The notes beneath the pieces are model-generated. The model saw only the letters and a list, made by a program, of their open reading frames with translations, ran no database searches and was not told the DNA's origin. From Tremella fuciformis (taxonomy: Eukaryota > Basidiomycota > Tremellomycetes > Tremellales > Tremellaceae): DNA of 64,000 nt. The DNA is taken from contig CP136491.1 of the NCBI GenBank assembly GCA_032768795.1, positions 1,426,001 through 1,490,000 on the forward strand, written 5' to 3'. Positions 33,934-47,392 of this stretch are shown in pieces. Position 1 is the stretch's first letter. Each line of letters opens with the position of its first letter. The translations under genes were made by a program, and so were the position numbers.

Positions 33934-34596
33934 TCATTCCCCTTCGGTATCGTTGAAGCTGAGCAAGCCTTTGTCGGCCTTCTTCTTCTTCTTCGGCTTG
34001 CTGGCGTCCTTGTCTCCCTGCTTCGCGTCCGCCGAAGCATCTGCCGCTCCAACAAGCTTGCGCTTCGCGCTGCTGGACGTCGCAGCGGATCTCGGTATGG
34101 CGGGTTTCGCCTTGTGTTTCTCAGCCTCGGCGGCTCTCTCGCCCCTTTCCTTCTCTTTCTCCTTTGGCGACGATGGCGGTGGCGTCTCTGCCTTTCCCGC
34201 GGCTGCGCATGAGCTCTGAACGTCCCGTGCGAGAGATCAGTGCTGCTCGAACTCGCCTCGATTGCGTTCCTTGCGCAGCTGATCTGCATCCAGGTGCCGC
34301 CCCTGCTTCAGGACGACCACCTGGGGCCCATCGTCTCCTCCGCCGTACATCTGCTCCCACTCGTCCTCGTCCTCTTCACCCTCGTCATCACTGCCCTTTG
34401 CCCACTCGCCCTCCCTCGGGCGCTCAGGCAAGGGCTCGCGTCCACTCGTGCCCTGCGCTCCGGCGCGACTGCTCTCGCCCCGCCTGCCCGGGGGAGGCGA
34501 GACCGGCGCACGCCCAAAGTTCTGCAAGAACGCCGGCTTCTGCGCGACGTACTGCAGGCCGGACGACACTTGTTGGCGCGTTGGGTCTCTCGGCAT
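33934..34596 (-). CDS. DUF4604 (KIAA1143-type) protein
   Basis: Exons 34596–34253 and 34213–33934 give 207 residues. It begins MPRDPTRQQVSSGLQYVAQKPAFLQNFG, continues with GREPLPERPREGEWAKGSDDE, an acidic stretch, and DGPQVVVLKQGRHLDADQL, and ends in a Lys/Ala-rich region with KADKGLLSFND. All are landmarks of the DUF4604 family, small nuclear-type proteins of unknown role. The junction uses a weak GTTCGA donor and an AGAG acceptor; this is the only pairing I found that keeps the Ala/Lys-rich frame. It is divergent from the methyltransferase, with 243 bases between start codons. Confidence 0.78.
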
Positions 34597-34839
34597 TGGT
34601 CGGAGTTGATGATGGGCAGTTGGACAAGATGTGTCGAGCTGCTCGTCGTCGTGTTGCGACCTCCACTTCGGGCGACCACCCCGACTAACTCCGTGATCAA
34701 CGACAGTGGTGACAAAGGAGATGTTCGGTCTGGTTTATGTATAGGTAGGTGTGCATAAAGCAGAAAGAGCATGCGCGAGGGGCGGGAGGGACCCCCCGAC
34801 AAGACTCGTGCAACAGACTAACTCGCTCGACGAGACACA

Positions 34840-35925
34840 ATGGCAACGTTCGCCAAGGCGTCCTTCGACGTAGCGTCGTACCTCTCCTCCCGGCCGTAAG
34901 CTACAACGACAAGTGGACTGACTGGGAAAGGCTGACGGGCGCGCAGGACGTATCCCAAACAGCTGTTCGACTTTTTATTCGCCTACCATGCCCAGTCGCG
35001 AGGGTCGTTCGACCGCGGCCTGGACCTGGGATGCGGCCCGGGCTTCCTCGCGCTGGCCCTCAGCGAGCGCTTCAAGCACGTCGTCGGGCTCGACCCGTCC
35101 AAGGGCATGATCGGCAAGGCGCTGCAGCCCGCGCCGCCCGCCGCGCCGATCGAGTACGCCGTGGGGGACGGCGAGACGCTGTCGTCCCAGCCGCTCGTCG
35201 CGGGCGGCGTGGACCTCGTCGTCGCCGGCCAGGCGGCGCACTGGTTCGACCACCAAAAGGTGTGGTCGGAACTGGGCAAGATCGTGCGGCCCGGTGGGAC
35301 CGTGGCCTACATTGTGCGTCTGCTCCTCCTTCTCGACCTGAGGGCTGACAGCCTGTAGGGCTATGCCGAGATGACCTTCCCCGCGTTCCCGCATCTGAAC
35401 CGACTGATCAGCCACCACAGTGCGGGAAAAGACCAGCTCGGGCCATACTGGATCCAGCCCGGGCGATCTATCGTGGAGAACCTGCTTGACGCAGTCCCCT
35501 TCCCCGTCACGCCCACCGCGCCCGCGATTGACCCGTCGAATCTCCCTTCGCTCGACGGCCACCCGGCCGTCCCTGCGGTTCTCTCGCCCGAGCCCACCCC
35601 GCCCCATATCGAAGGGGTCGATGGGGCGCAATGGGACGCTTCGACCGCGGTGCGCATCAAAGGCAGTGCCGAGGGCCGGTGGATGTTACCGAAGACCTTT
35701 ACGTGGGACAAGTTTGAGGAATACATGCGCTCGTGGTCGTCCCTCACGACGTATCACGAGGCTCATCCGGAAGATCTGGCAAAGCGCGGACGAGGGGAAC
35801 AGGGTGATATCATAGATCGGCTCCTTCATTCGCTCAAGAACCAAATGGGAAAGGCTGGGGAAGACAGGTTCGATGTCGGCTGGCCCTTAGTGATCATGAT
35901 GATCAAAAAGAAGCCCCCTCAATGA
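34840..35925 (+). CDS. SAM-dependent methyltransferase (CRG1/TMT1 type)
   Basis: Exons 34840–34895, 34947–35313 and 35359–35925 give 329 residues. The class I methyltransferase core is clear: DLGCGPGFLALAL (SAM-binding glycine loop), VVGLDPSKGMI (acidic end of strand 2), VDLVVAGQAAHWFD and the LGKIVRPGGTVAYI strand. The N-terminal FDVASYLSSRPTYPKQLFDFL motif and the lid-like C-terminal half with FTWDKFEEYMRSWSS match fungal small-molecule methyltransferases such as CRG1 and trans-aconitate methyltransferase. The exact substrate cannot be read from sequence. Confidence 0.85.
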
Positions 35926-36081
35926 ATTACGCAAAGATGCGTCCGATACATCTGACCTCGCTACAATGGAAAAGTATACCTCATGCGAAATAGAAATTTT
36001 GGATACAGGACAGTCGAAAGTGTGATCGTGTCTAGAGATATTATAAGCTGCTGAGGCGGCCTCACCCGAGTCGTCGCTTCT

Positions 36082-39000
36082 TTACGCTGTACCCCATCCC
36101 TTCAACAACGCACGCAGATCTTCAGAAATGACGGGTTTTGGCGGGGATTGAGCCGCCACCCGTGCGCTGCCACTCTTTGATGAGCTAGACGACGCGCTGA
36201 GGCGTCTCCGGCGAAGGGTCGAGCCTTCACCGCCTTCCTGATCGATTGCGTTGTCGTGGTCGAGATCCTCTACCAGGCCACGGAAAGAAAGGAAGAGGAC
36301 TTCGGCCTGGGCGAGCGTTGTATCCAGGTCAATCTGTGATTAGCACGCTATCCTTGGCTTTACAGAAGCACGAGGTTCTCACGGTACCACTGAGATCATT
36401 CGCATACTTGAGGACTTCGTCAAACTCATTCAAGTACCGCATGATGACGTCCCGATGACTCTGCAGGATTGCCAGAGCGACAAAGAGCACAAAGTGCGTG
36501 GAATAGTAGTTGGTCCACAGCACCTCCCAGAGACGGATGACTTGCTCGAATTTGAACTCTCGCTTAAAGGCAATAAGAATCCAGCGGAAGCAGAAGAAGA
36601 GGTTGAGGCTGCCAGTGCGTTCTACATCATGAGCTCATCTGGCGAGCTGTCCGATTTTGTCTGCTTACCAAGATGGGCATACAGCTCTGGGTCCATGACT
36701 CCGATCAACTGTTGAAGCATGCTCAACTGTCGCTTCATCCCGCTCTGGTCGCGAAGGAAGTTGCTTTCCTGGACGATCAGTAGATACTGAGTATACGAGG
36801 CGATGACATGCCATCATCTTCATGATGCCGACCAAGCCCCAGAAGGCTTCTGATTCATTCGCACCAAAAACCACGTATGTCGGACTGAGCAGATCCGACA
36901 TGCCTGCTTTTCTTAGATATCGACCGTCGATGTCAAGAATTCACTCACCCTGTACGTAACCGAGTTCAGGTCGGTATATATGGTAAGTCATGAGAATATT
37001 GCGCAGTGCAGCGATGTGAGCTATCGTAAGCGTCCCGCGGGATCTGTCCAATGGGGTCCCACTGTTCAAGGCCGCCATGCTCCCCGTCTCTTCGTTCTTC
37101 TCTTCCAACGAACCGCCAGCACCGCCGGCTTCCTTCTCTTGATCACCCTTCTGAGCGATTTCTGGAGAGACTGCGAAAATTGCCTGATTTCGGTCTGTCC
37201 GCCGGCAGTCCACCTGTTAGTGCAATATTCGGCATATGTAGGGCGTCGGAGGATGATAGAGTCGGTAAACAACAACGGATTCTGGTTTCAGCCAGGCTGC
37301 CAAAAGCCTAGAGATACGCACGTCTATCCTGTGCCACTCGTCTTGCATCGGCTGTTTTACCTCTGGCCTTGTTTCATTCTGCCAACTTGATTTGAGTTTC
37401 GCGTAATCCGCTCGTTTCCTCTCCCGCTCGGCTTCCCTTCCTTGCCGACGTTCCGACTTCCCAACCTCACCGCCTCCGACACCTCCCAGAGACCAGGGCA
37501 CAACACCCAGCAATACCTCCCATCCCTCCCGGCGACACTGCTTCTCTGCTTCCTCGGGGCTGTCCGAGAACCCTCTGCGAAAGATCTCGCGTCGGACCCA
37601 CAATTCGTCCCTGCCCTGAGCGGCGAATGACTCCCAGTCACGGGCGGTGATCGGATGTTGCGGGGTCCGCGTGGGATGTGGAATGGCTCGTTTTGAGTTC
37701 GGGCTCGTAAGTAAGGAAAAGACGCCCAAAGAACTCGCCAAGTCTTCTGATCCCACACGCACACCCTGCGAAAGGTCTGCTCGGCGGGCCACCTCATTCC
37801 GCCTCGCTCGCTCGCCCTCCTCCGCCACCACGCGTGCCCATCGTGCCAAATACAAGCGAGCTGACTCGAATTCGGAAGCCACATCTCCACCTGCGCCCGC
37901 CTTTGAGGGCGTGCGACCGGACCGCTCCCACTCTCCTGGGGCATTCACAAAGGTGCGCACAGCGGGAGGCAAATGAGGCACGAGCGGCTGTGCGACTGGA
38001 TGCGCCAAAAGCTGTTGCGCCGTCTTCCGGGAAAGGTTCGTGAGGTTTGACAAGGATGTGAGAATGGTCTGCTTCGGCGTCGACTGATTGAGGACAGCCG
38101 CGTTGGGAAAATATGGTTTCGGAGGATAGGGCGTGGCTGCGAATTGCCGTGGGGAGTGGACCTCTGGTGAGCTTGACGGAATGGTCGACGAGCGTCGCTG
38201 TGTCTGAGTTGGCGTATTGGTCGTTGCTTTTGGCTTTGCCGGCTCTTCAACTGCATGCTCGTGAACCTCACGATCGGATTTACTCGGGTTGACCAGCCAA
38301 AGCTCTGCACCATGCATTTGACGAGTGTGGAGGAGGCGGGAGCGCAGAAGAGTGGCTCGAGATTGGAGAAGCTGCAAGAACGGAGGAAAGCCCCATTTCG
38401 ACCGTGGAAGTTGCTGATCTGGCGAAGGCTTAGGGGAGGCGAGCAGCGGAGACTCGTCGTCGTGGAAGTACAGTGTTGGGAGTGATATGCCACCCATGAG
38501 ACTGGCTATTAGCTGCATGTAACGAGCATGGGAATGATGTACTTCAAAGTCGCAGAGCCATACCAGTGACTGAGGCTGGACTGAGATGGGTCAGAAGATC
38601 TGATCGGACATTAAACGGCACACTTACTGGATAGACAAGAATGCTGTAGATGCTGGATACAGGGATTGAGAAAGCGTACTTCTCACCCCGAGGAGGAGGC
38701 AACGAAACGAACACGAATCCTTCAGAGTCAGCGTCGTCTCAGCATAAATCCTAGACTGACCATCTTCTTCACGCTCCGCCTGCCTCATGCCGTTACTGAA
38801 CTTATTCTCCATGCGCTTGTAGCCCTCGCGATCCTGCTCGTCCATCCGCTCAAGCACCTCATCCGGCACCCACACCACTAAAAGGCCTGCCGTGGACCCT
38901 TTGATATTGCCCTCTGCATCTGGTGCTACATTCGGCGCCAAGGAGTGTGGGACAGGGGAGTCGACCTCGACTATACCAAGATAACCAGAAATGTTGTCTT

Positions 39001-39381
39001 TGTTGAATGTTGTGGGGTGTATGGCGACATGACTCTTGCAGTACAGCAGTCGCGCCTTTCTGTCGGACGAAGAGGTCTGGGTGGACGTCAAAGACGATGA
39101 AAGGGAGTGATCAGAAGCGGAGGGATAGGAGAGGTGCTCAAAGTCGTCCTTGGAGGATGTAGTCAAGGGCGATGCGGGCTGATCTTGCAAAGAGAGCGAC
39201 GACATGTTCGCCGGCGAGACATCGTGACGGGCAACTTCCTGCCTCGATGAGCATAAGTCACATTGCTGGCCACGACGCAGGGCAGGGCAGATACCAGGGG
39301 GTGGCGACTCACCGCAGCCGAGGCAGGTGCGGAATCGCCGGTCATCGCGTTTGCCTGGTCCCAGGCCTCCAGAAACTTCAT
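36082..39381 (-). CDS. GYP7: Rab GTPase-activating protein GYP7 (TBC domain)
   Basis: A gene of roughly ten exons. The N-terminal region has YCKSHVAIHP, LGIVEVDSPVPHS and WVPDEVLERM, then HWYGSATLNLMGGISLPTLYFHDDES across two junctions, typical of GYP7/TBC1D15. The TBC domain has the arginine finger in RIDVDCRRTDR and the glutamine finger in LGYVQGMSDLL. FWGLVGIMKMM, NFLRDQSGMKRQL, HLERTGSLNLFFCFRWILIAFKREF and a final DLDTTLAQAEVLFLSFRGLV follow. GYP7 inactivates the vacuolar Rab Ypt7. One intron (36769–36811) begins GCATGT; only this GC donor joins KMM to ESNFLRDQSG. The start is uncertain: I chose the Met of MKFLEAWDQAN, while the frame extends upstream. Confidence 0.88.
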
Positions 39382-39694
39382 GGATTCAGCCAATGCTCGG
39401 CTTGCATCAACCGGAGGCCTGTCCTTGTGACTCGTCAACGTCGAATGGGACTGGAAAGGCTGCAACAGGGAATAGATACAGAGAGCTGGGAATTCGGCAT
39501 CGCAATCGTCACCTCTGTCGATCACACAGCGGGGTCACCCTGACCACGTGCCAAATAAACCTTGTCCCCCCATTTAAGCGACCCATGCCGGCATGGAGGA
39601 CCGAGGGGTGGACGTGTTCAAAGACCACGAAAGATCAAGAGCGACCATAACATTGTCCTCTTGATCTTGACGCCGCTCAGAGGTTATCGGCGAG
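39382..39694. promoter_or_regulatory. Divergent GYP7/SEC24 promoter region
   Basis: About 310 bases separate the chosen GYP7 start from the SEC24 start, so both promoters must fit here. I see no clear TATA element. The GYP7 reading frame reaches into this stretch to about 39525. Confidence 0.4.
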
Positions 39695-42600
39695 ATGCCT
39701 CCTCGCTCGAGGTATGCCGTGGATCCGAGCCTAATGGGCCATGCGCCTGCCCAACAACCAGATTACCTGCATCAACAGCCACAACAGCCCGCATACTCGC
39801 AACAACCTCAATTGCACAACGTGGCCGAACGAGAACCAGCGCCCAGTGGACCCTATGCTCCCTCCTCCTCTCAGACACACTACGTGCAGCCCATCTCTGG
39901 TCAAGGGCCTTCGCCGCCACCTCAACCACATCCCTCCTACACCCCAGTACAGAATCACATCGCCCCGCCACCTCACTCGTACGGTCCATCGATAGCTGGA
40001 CCCCGCAATAGAATCGATCCAAGTCAGGTGCCGAACCCAGTAGAGGCTCAAGAGTTGGATCAGAATCTATATGATGACGACGACTTCCTCAGCTGTCAGC
40101 CCCGAGGGGTCATGCCGCTAGCCGGGACGGACTGGAGAGGCGTGGACCAAGGCAATTCGCTGCCTCGGCATCTACGGCCAACGCTCATGACCATTCCGAC
40201 CAACGGTCAACTGCTTGAGACGACTGCCTTGCCATTCGCAGTGATCGTGCAGCCCTTCGCCCAATTGCGATACGACGAAGCCCCAATACCTCTAGTGTCC
40301 AACTGGATATCCGGCCAGAGTGCCTTTGATGCGCCCGCTGCCCCGGAAGAAGACGAAGGACCTCCCAGGTGCGACAAATGCCGCGGTTACATCAACCCGT
40401 GGGTGCGATGGATAGATGGAGGTAGGAGATGGCAGTGCAATCTGTGCGGAGCTTCTAATGTGGTCGCCGACTTATACTATTCCCATCTCGCACCGACCGG
40501 TCAGCGGATAGACCATCACGAGAGACCGGAATTGCTGCACGGTACCATCGATTTCGCTGTGCCGCGACAGTACTGGTCTGAACAGCCAGCTGGCTCGTTA
40601 CTCGATTCCGCTACAGACGCCTCTGCAGCCAATCTCGCGTCTGCTGGAGACGCACTTGCCACGACTGCAGCCGACTTGCTTGGGGGTTTGCAGACAAGCT
40701 TAGGCCAGCAACCATCTAGAGGGCCGAGTCCTCATCCAGGCCAGAAGGGCAAAGACAAGAAGAGGGAGCCGCCCCTGCGCCGGCCATCACCCCTGGGCAG
40801 GGTCTTCGTCGTCGACGTCTCTGCGACCAGCGTCAAAAATGGAATAGTGAGAGAGGCGTGCGATGCCATTCGACGAGCACTCTATGGATCGAGGCGGAAA
40901 GAGGCAGTGAATGGAGATAATAATGACGATGCTGAGGAGGCTACAATAGGAGAGGGCGAGATGATAGCTATCATCAGTGTCGCCGAGTCGGTGGGATTTT
41001 GGAATCTTTCTGTGAGCGTTATTGCAGCATTACAAGTCTTTCTAATGGCAGGCTTCACTCGCCGGGCCGAGTCTGATGGTCGTCTCAGATTTGGACGACA
41101 TGTTCGTGCCTCTGATCGAGGGCTTCCTCGCCGATCCGCAGGCTTCCAGGCGAGTGTCCCGCGACCCCTCAGTGATGATGCCTGACCTCGCAGGGCGCAG
41201 ATCGAAAAGCTCCTGGACTTGCTGCCCCACATTGCCGAAACGCAGCATCAGGGCAACTCGGTCGCCGCCGGCTCGGCGGTCAGAGGAGCCCTGGCTGGCT
41301 TGCGGACCCGAGGTGGTCAGATCAATCTCTTCCTGTCATCCCTTCCCACCCTTGGGCCCGGCAAGCTGCAAAGAAGGGAAGACCCGACATCCTCAAATAC
41401 AGACAAGGAGAAGTCATTGTTCACCTCGGCAGATCCATTTTGGCGAAACACGGCAGAAGAAGTTGCCGAAGCTGGAGTCGGAGTCAATGTGTTTTTCTTT
41501 CCGGAACAGTATACAGACATCGCTTCGGTGGGCACCCTCTGCCAGGTCACGGGAGGAGAGGCATTCTTCCACCCCAAGTTCTCACCCGTTCGTGACCGAG
41601 AGAACCTGGTGGACGAGGTCAAACGGGTCTGCACGCGAGAGACAGCATATAACGCAACGATCCGCGTCCGCTGCTCCAATGGTCTTCGCGTGGCCGATCA
41701 TATCGGCGCCTTTTACAAACGCTCTTTGACCGATCTTGAGTTTGGCACGATAGACGACGCCAAGGCATTCGCGGCGGTCATCAGACATGAAGGTCAACGG
41801 CTGGACGACCGTTTGCCGTCCTTCATTCAGGTCGCGACGCTGTACACGAGTTCGAGTGGCGAGCGGAGAGTACGATGCCTGAATCTGAGCCTCGCATCGA
41901 CAAGCTTGATTGGAAATGTCTTCCGATTTGCGGATATCGATTCTGCCGTGACGGTCCTGATGAAGGACGGTGAGTGGCGTCACCCGCGTGTCTCCGATGC
42001 TGATCGAAAGCTGTGGCACAGATGCCCTCAAAGGGTCTTAAAGATATCCGCAAAGCTCTGGGAGATCGGTGTAACAGGATACTGGGGATGTACCGGCGGC
42101 ACTGCGCACCAGCTGTCCAGGCCGGTCAGGTATGTAACCGAGTCTGGGCATCAGGATCTTTGCTTAACGAGCAGCTCATTCTGCCCGAGGGCTTCAAGCT
42201 GCTGCCGCTATATACGCTCTGCATGATCAAGAGCAAGGCACTGAAGGGCAAGCGACGTCCCTCTTATCCCGGCCTCAGTTCTGACTCGTAGGCGGCAACG
42301 TTACTTCTGATGTTCGGGCGCATTATATGCGAATATTCTTGACTGCTGGCGTGGTCAATCTAATGAATCTGCTCTACCCTCGCCTTTTGGCGATCCACGA
42401 CCTGGCGCATGACGTCGGCTTCTTGGGTCAAAATGGCCGTCTCAAATTGCCTGCTTTCATGCGTGCGAGCTACGCGTACATGGTCGGCGATGGGGCGTAT
42501 CTGTTGAGTGAGTTGGACAACGAATTGGTCTTGGTAGAAGCTCACCGCGTAGGCAATGGCGAAAGCGCAATGCTGTGGTTTGGCGCGGCCGTGTCTCCGG

Positions 42601-42972
42601 CCATCATCGACGACTTGTATGCGGTCGACTCGCTTGAAGATCTGGACACACGCATGACAAGACTGCCTCAACTCCCTACCCATCTTTCCACTCAATTGCG
42701 CAATATCCTGAATCATCTTGAGCGGATCGCCGGGCGGACGTTGCCAATTGTGATCGTGCGGCAGAACATGGACGGAATGGAGATTGAGTTTGCGAATCAG
42801 CTGGTGGAAGACAGCAATAACGACGCGCTAAGCTATACGGACTGTGAGTCGAGTGTTCTTCCGGAGAAGTCGAGTAATTGCTGACGGGTCAGACCTAATG
42901 AGTGCCCACAAGGCGATCACGAACGAGCTGAGCGGAGGGGGCAAGGGGGACAGCTGGCGACCGTGGTCATGA
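39695..42972 (+). CDS. SEC24: COPII coat subunit SEC24
   Basis: About seven exons. A Gln/Pro/Tyr-rich disordered N-terminus leads to the zinc finger CDKCRGYINPWVRWIDGGRRWQCNLCG. The trunk domain follows (RVFVVDVSATSVKNGIV; MVVSDLDDMFVPLIEGFL), then NVFFFPEQYTDIASVGTLCQVTGGEAFFHPKF, the beta-sandwich and helical domains, and the gelsolin-like part ending with a Trp-rich tail. SEC24 selects cargo for COPII vesicles at ER exit sites. One intron (41150–41193) begins GCGAGT and is the only choice that joins ASR to AQIEKLLDLLP. Another at about 42250–42293 probably begins GCAAGC, although a 34-base GT alternative is also in frame. Confidence 0.93.
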
Positions 42973-43201
42973 CGCTCATGGAGATGCATGTCCATTTGCC
43001 ACGTTGCCACTCTGCGAAATGAATGCTTGGCGGTGTGGCGGAGTAGTGACGTAAACGGCGATCAGTGCGGGGGTGCCTGTAATGGGGGGCACGGCGCAGC
43101 ATAAAGCTGTCCGTTGACGAGGGGAATGCTTTGTCTCTTGACTCTGATCTTGACTTCCCACCCAGTACAAAGCTTCATTACCCACTTCGACTCTTTCAAA
43201 G

Positions 43202-43962
43202 ATGCAGACAGTCGTCGTGAGTCCACAATTCCCCCAGAGGAAGCTCTGACAGTTGGGGCTAAGCGCAGGACGCCGCCAACGCCGCCGCGCAGACGGCCTC
43301 GCAGCTCGCCTCGTCCACAGCGGCCGCCGTGGGCCTCGGGCACTCGCACGCCGAGGAGCACAAGCACGCGTCGGCCCTGCCGGGTGACGCGACCTGCGGG
43401 CCCGTGAGCAAGATGGACTCGGAGGGGCTGTCGGTGTTTGAGGACGCGGGCGTGCGGCACGCGGTGCTGGTCAAGATCAACAAGCTTGCCGTGTGCGTCC
43501 ACCTCGGGACCTCGTCTCTAGGATTGGGCTGTGGGATTGAGCTGATGGAGGCAGGGAGGACAAGCGGCACGGGCTAAAGGAGGTTGCGGCGCTCGACCTG
43601 GTCGTCGAGGGCCAGGAGAAGAAGGGCATCGACGTGAGTCCGACTCCGACTCCTGCACCTGCGGTGCGTCGGCGGAGCGCTGAGGGCAGTATTACCACCC
43701 CCAGAGGTACTTCAAGGTTCACCGCCCCATGGGCGTCGACTACATTGGCGAGATCGAGATTGAAGCGGGCAAGAGCATCCACGGTGTGTACTCTATTCCT
43801 CTGCCCATAGCTCCAAGCCTTAGCTCACGGACAGTGCGCTGCCACAAGCCCAGCGATGCCGAGGGCGTCAAGCCCACTTTCCACTCGATCGACACGCGCC
43901 CGAGCGCAGAGGGCGGCGCGGTATTTGCGACCGGCGAGCCGCTCGGGTGGTTCGACTACTAG
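43202..43962 (+). CDS. Small conserved-looking unknown protein
   Basis: Five exons (43202–43216, 43269–43492, 43555–43633, 43705–43783, 43835–43962) give 174 residues. Exon 1 is only 15 bases. The first part is Ala-rich with an HSHAEEHKH stretch; then come GVRHAVLVKINKLAVEDKRHGLKEV, a VHRPMGVDYIGEIEIEAGKSIHV segment, CHKPSDAEGV and a WFDY C-terminus. The mix suggests a folded beta-rich domain. I do not recognise it. Phases match at all four junctions. Confidence 0.6.
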
Positions 43963-44048
43963 CTGTCTCCATCGAGAGATTATGACATGACGATTTGTAC
44001 GATGTACACGATGACGGCGATGCGACGGCGAAGCTGCATATGAGGGGA

Positions 44049-45825
<1,777 letters not shown>

Positions 45826-46020
45826 CTTTGCTGGCTAGGGAGTGTAAGAAGTGGATGGAGGTTGAACTAGGTAGATCGTGCAGGAAAGTGCGCGATAGGG
45901 CGTAGCTCGTTATTTCAATTCTTTTTTAGCTCTGAATTTCTAATCAGGTATTCAAGTTATTGGTTCTCAGGCAATTTGGAAAACCTAATGCAATTCCTTG
46001 TTCTTTGGTTCCGTTAGACA

Positions 46021-46043
46021 TGGGGGGGTGGGACACCCCCCCA
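46021..46043. repeat. G/C hairpin, 10-bp perfect stem, 3-base loop
   Basis: TGGGGGGGTG, loop GGA, then CACCCCCCCA. The stem is perfect. A second C-run just downstream (46047–46053) could pair alternatively with the G-run. Confidence 0.85.
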
Positions 46044-46054
46044 AGACCCCCCCT

Positions 46055-46070
46055 TGCGCCTAGCGGCGCA
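46055..46070. repeat. Hairpin, 6-bp perfect stem, 4-base loop
   Basis: TGCGCC, loop TAGC, then GGCGCA, 11 bases after the previous hairpin. Confidence 0.75.
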
Positions 46071-46095
46071 GCCATCGCAGCCCTTACGGGTCAAG

Positions 46096-46114
46096 CATCC
46101 GGCAAAGCCGGATG
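46096..46114. repeat. Hairpin, 8-bp perfect stem, AAA loop
   Basis: CATCCGGC, loop AAA, then GCCGGATG. It is the third tight hairpin within 94 bases. Confidence 0.85.
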
Positions 46115-46144
46115 TACTGTAGAACATTGATTAGTTGCAAGCTA

Positions 46145-46175
46145 AAGCACTTCATCAAGAGATGCGCAAGTGCTT
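46145..46175. repeat. Inverted repeat, 8-bp perfect arms, 15-base loop
   Basis: AAGCACTT at 46145–46152 and AAGTGCTT at 46168–46175. An imperfect palindrome around TGATCAGATGATCA follows at about 46181–46214. Confidence 0.7.
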
Positions 46176-46965
46176 GTTGGGCATGCTAGGCTGATCAGAT
46201 GATCATAGGCATGCCAAGCTGGTCACAGGGGCTATGTCACAGCTGCCACCTGGCAAGCCTATTGCAGTCTTGTCAGACTTGCGCTATTGTAACCATTTTG
46301 GTGCAATGATAGGGCAGGGTATGGCAGTAGCTATGTAGGCGATTGGTTCTGCTACAGAGATCATTCCATGCATCAGCCTCATGCATAGATCTTTATTCTC
46401 TGATGAAAGGCAATTTGGCAAGGACACAATGCATATTAGGATTGTGCTGATGAAATCAGAATGGCCGGAATTTTCTTATTTAATTCCCCCATTTACCGTT
46501 TTCGTTCCAGGGACACCCGCAGAAATTCGCCCCGTAAGAGCTACGCTGAAAATGCTGATTCCAACCTTTTGGCGCGGATGATTTTCGTCCGAGGCACCGA
46601 CGAGTCGGGTGGCAAATCCCTGCTGAGGCATGTATTGGCGCTCATAACATGCTTTGCAGTCGCTGGGTGGCAGATCTACACCGAGATCGGGGCTGAGAAT
46701 TCAGGAGGGGTCACAGGATGGGTGGTTCTTGACGAGCCCCATCGAGTAGCTTTTGTGCACAAAGAACGGCATGGACGCTTGCTAGCTTGCCGCATCGTCT
46801 TTGTGGGAGATGTGGATGGTCCAATCACTCTCCGCAAATTGTGACCGATATTGGTATACGGACTGCGTTCTTTCTGCTTTCTATAGCGGACGCATGGCTT
46901 GACAGATTGCCGGTGTTCTTTCGATGGCGCAAGAGCGTTGACATGAGTCACAATAGATAAAGGGG

Positions 46966-47392
46966 CTATAAGTCCCTTCTGCATGCGGTAACCTCGTCGT
47001 CTCGCGAGCCTGTACACCCGTTCTCGTGATAGACTACAACCCCCGTTCCATCAAGCAAGAAATATAACGTCCAGGGTGCCGTACGTGACGGGCGATGCAG
47101 AATGTAGTGGACGAGCTGATCTGAAGACGACTCCGAGCGATGGGACGAGAGCGTTCGTTGTGGACACAGGATTTCGCACACCAGAGTGCTACTGCGTGAG
47201 GGGACCACCGGCTTCATTGCTACATATGTGACAACTGAGAGCAAGGCGTGGGACTACGAAGAAGCCATATGGATGGGTCGCTCGGCTACCTGCCACTGCT
47301 CCACAAAGAGTACATCGTCCTTGCTCGGAGCGCGCTCCCATACCCGTCCACCCTTCATCGAAAACGTCTAATCTATTATCAAGGGATGTCAT
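46966..47392 (-). CDS. Doubtful small spliced reading frame
   Basis: An ATG at 47392 overlaps the stop codon of the zinc protein gene as ATGA. Splicing 47235–47289 (GTAGCC…CTCTCAG) joins two pieces to give 123 residues. It includes CTLCGA and a plausible folded stretch, PWTLYFLLDGTGVVVYHENG. No family is recognised and there is no branch motif of the usual kind. It may simply be 3' untranslated sequence of the gene upstream. Confidence 0.2.

Larger units (their letters stand above)
45826..47388. other. Gene-poor island with AT-rich stretches and hairpins
   Basis: Over 1.5 kb between RIO2 and the zinc protein gene, with no recognisable protein apart from one weak candidate at 46966–47392. From about 45905 to 46560 the sequence is much richer in A and T than the neighbouring genes. 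It contains a run of perfect inverted repeats (46021–46175) listed separately. No terminal repeats or transposase were found. Confidence 0.6.

Noticed and set aside
33783..34289. A leftward Arg-rich reading frame
   Set aside because: It is another frame of the DUF4604 exon 2; the Lys/Ala-rich frame joined to exon 1 fits the family.
34975..35631. A 218-residue leftward frame
   Set aside because: Antisense shadow of the methyltransferase, whose SAM-binding motifs are unambiguous.
46381..46844. Two rightward frames in the hairpin island
   Set aside because: No motif, unusual composition, and no splice signals joining them to anything.
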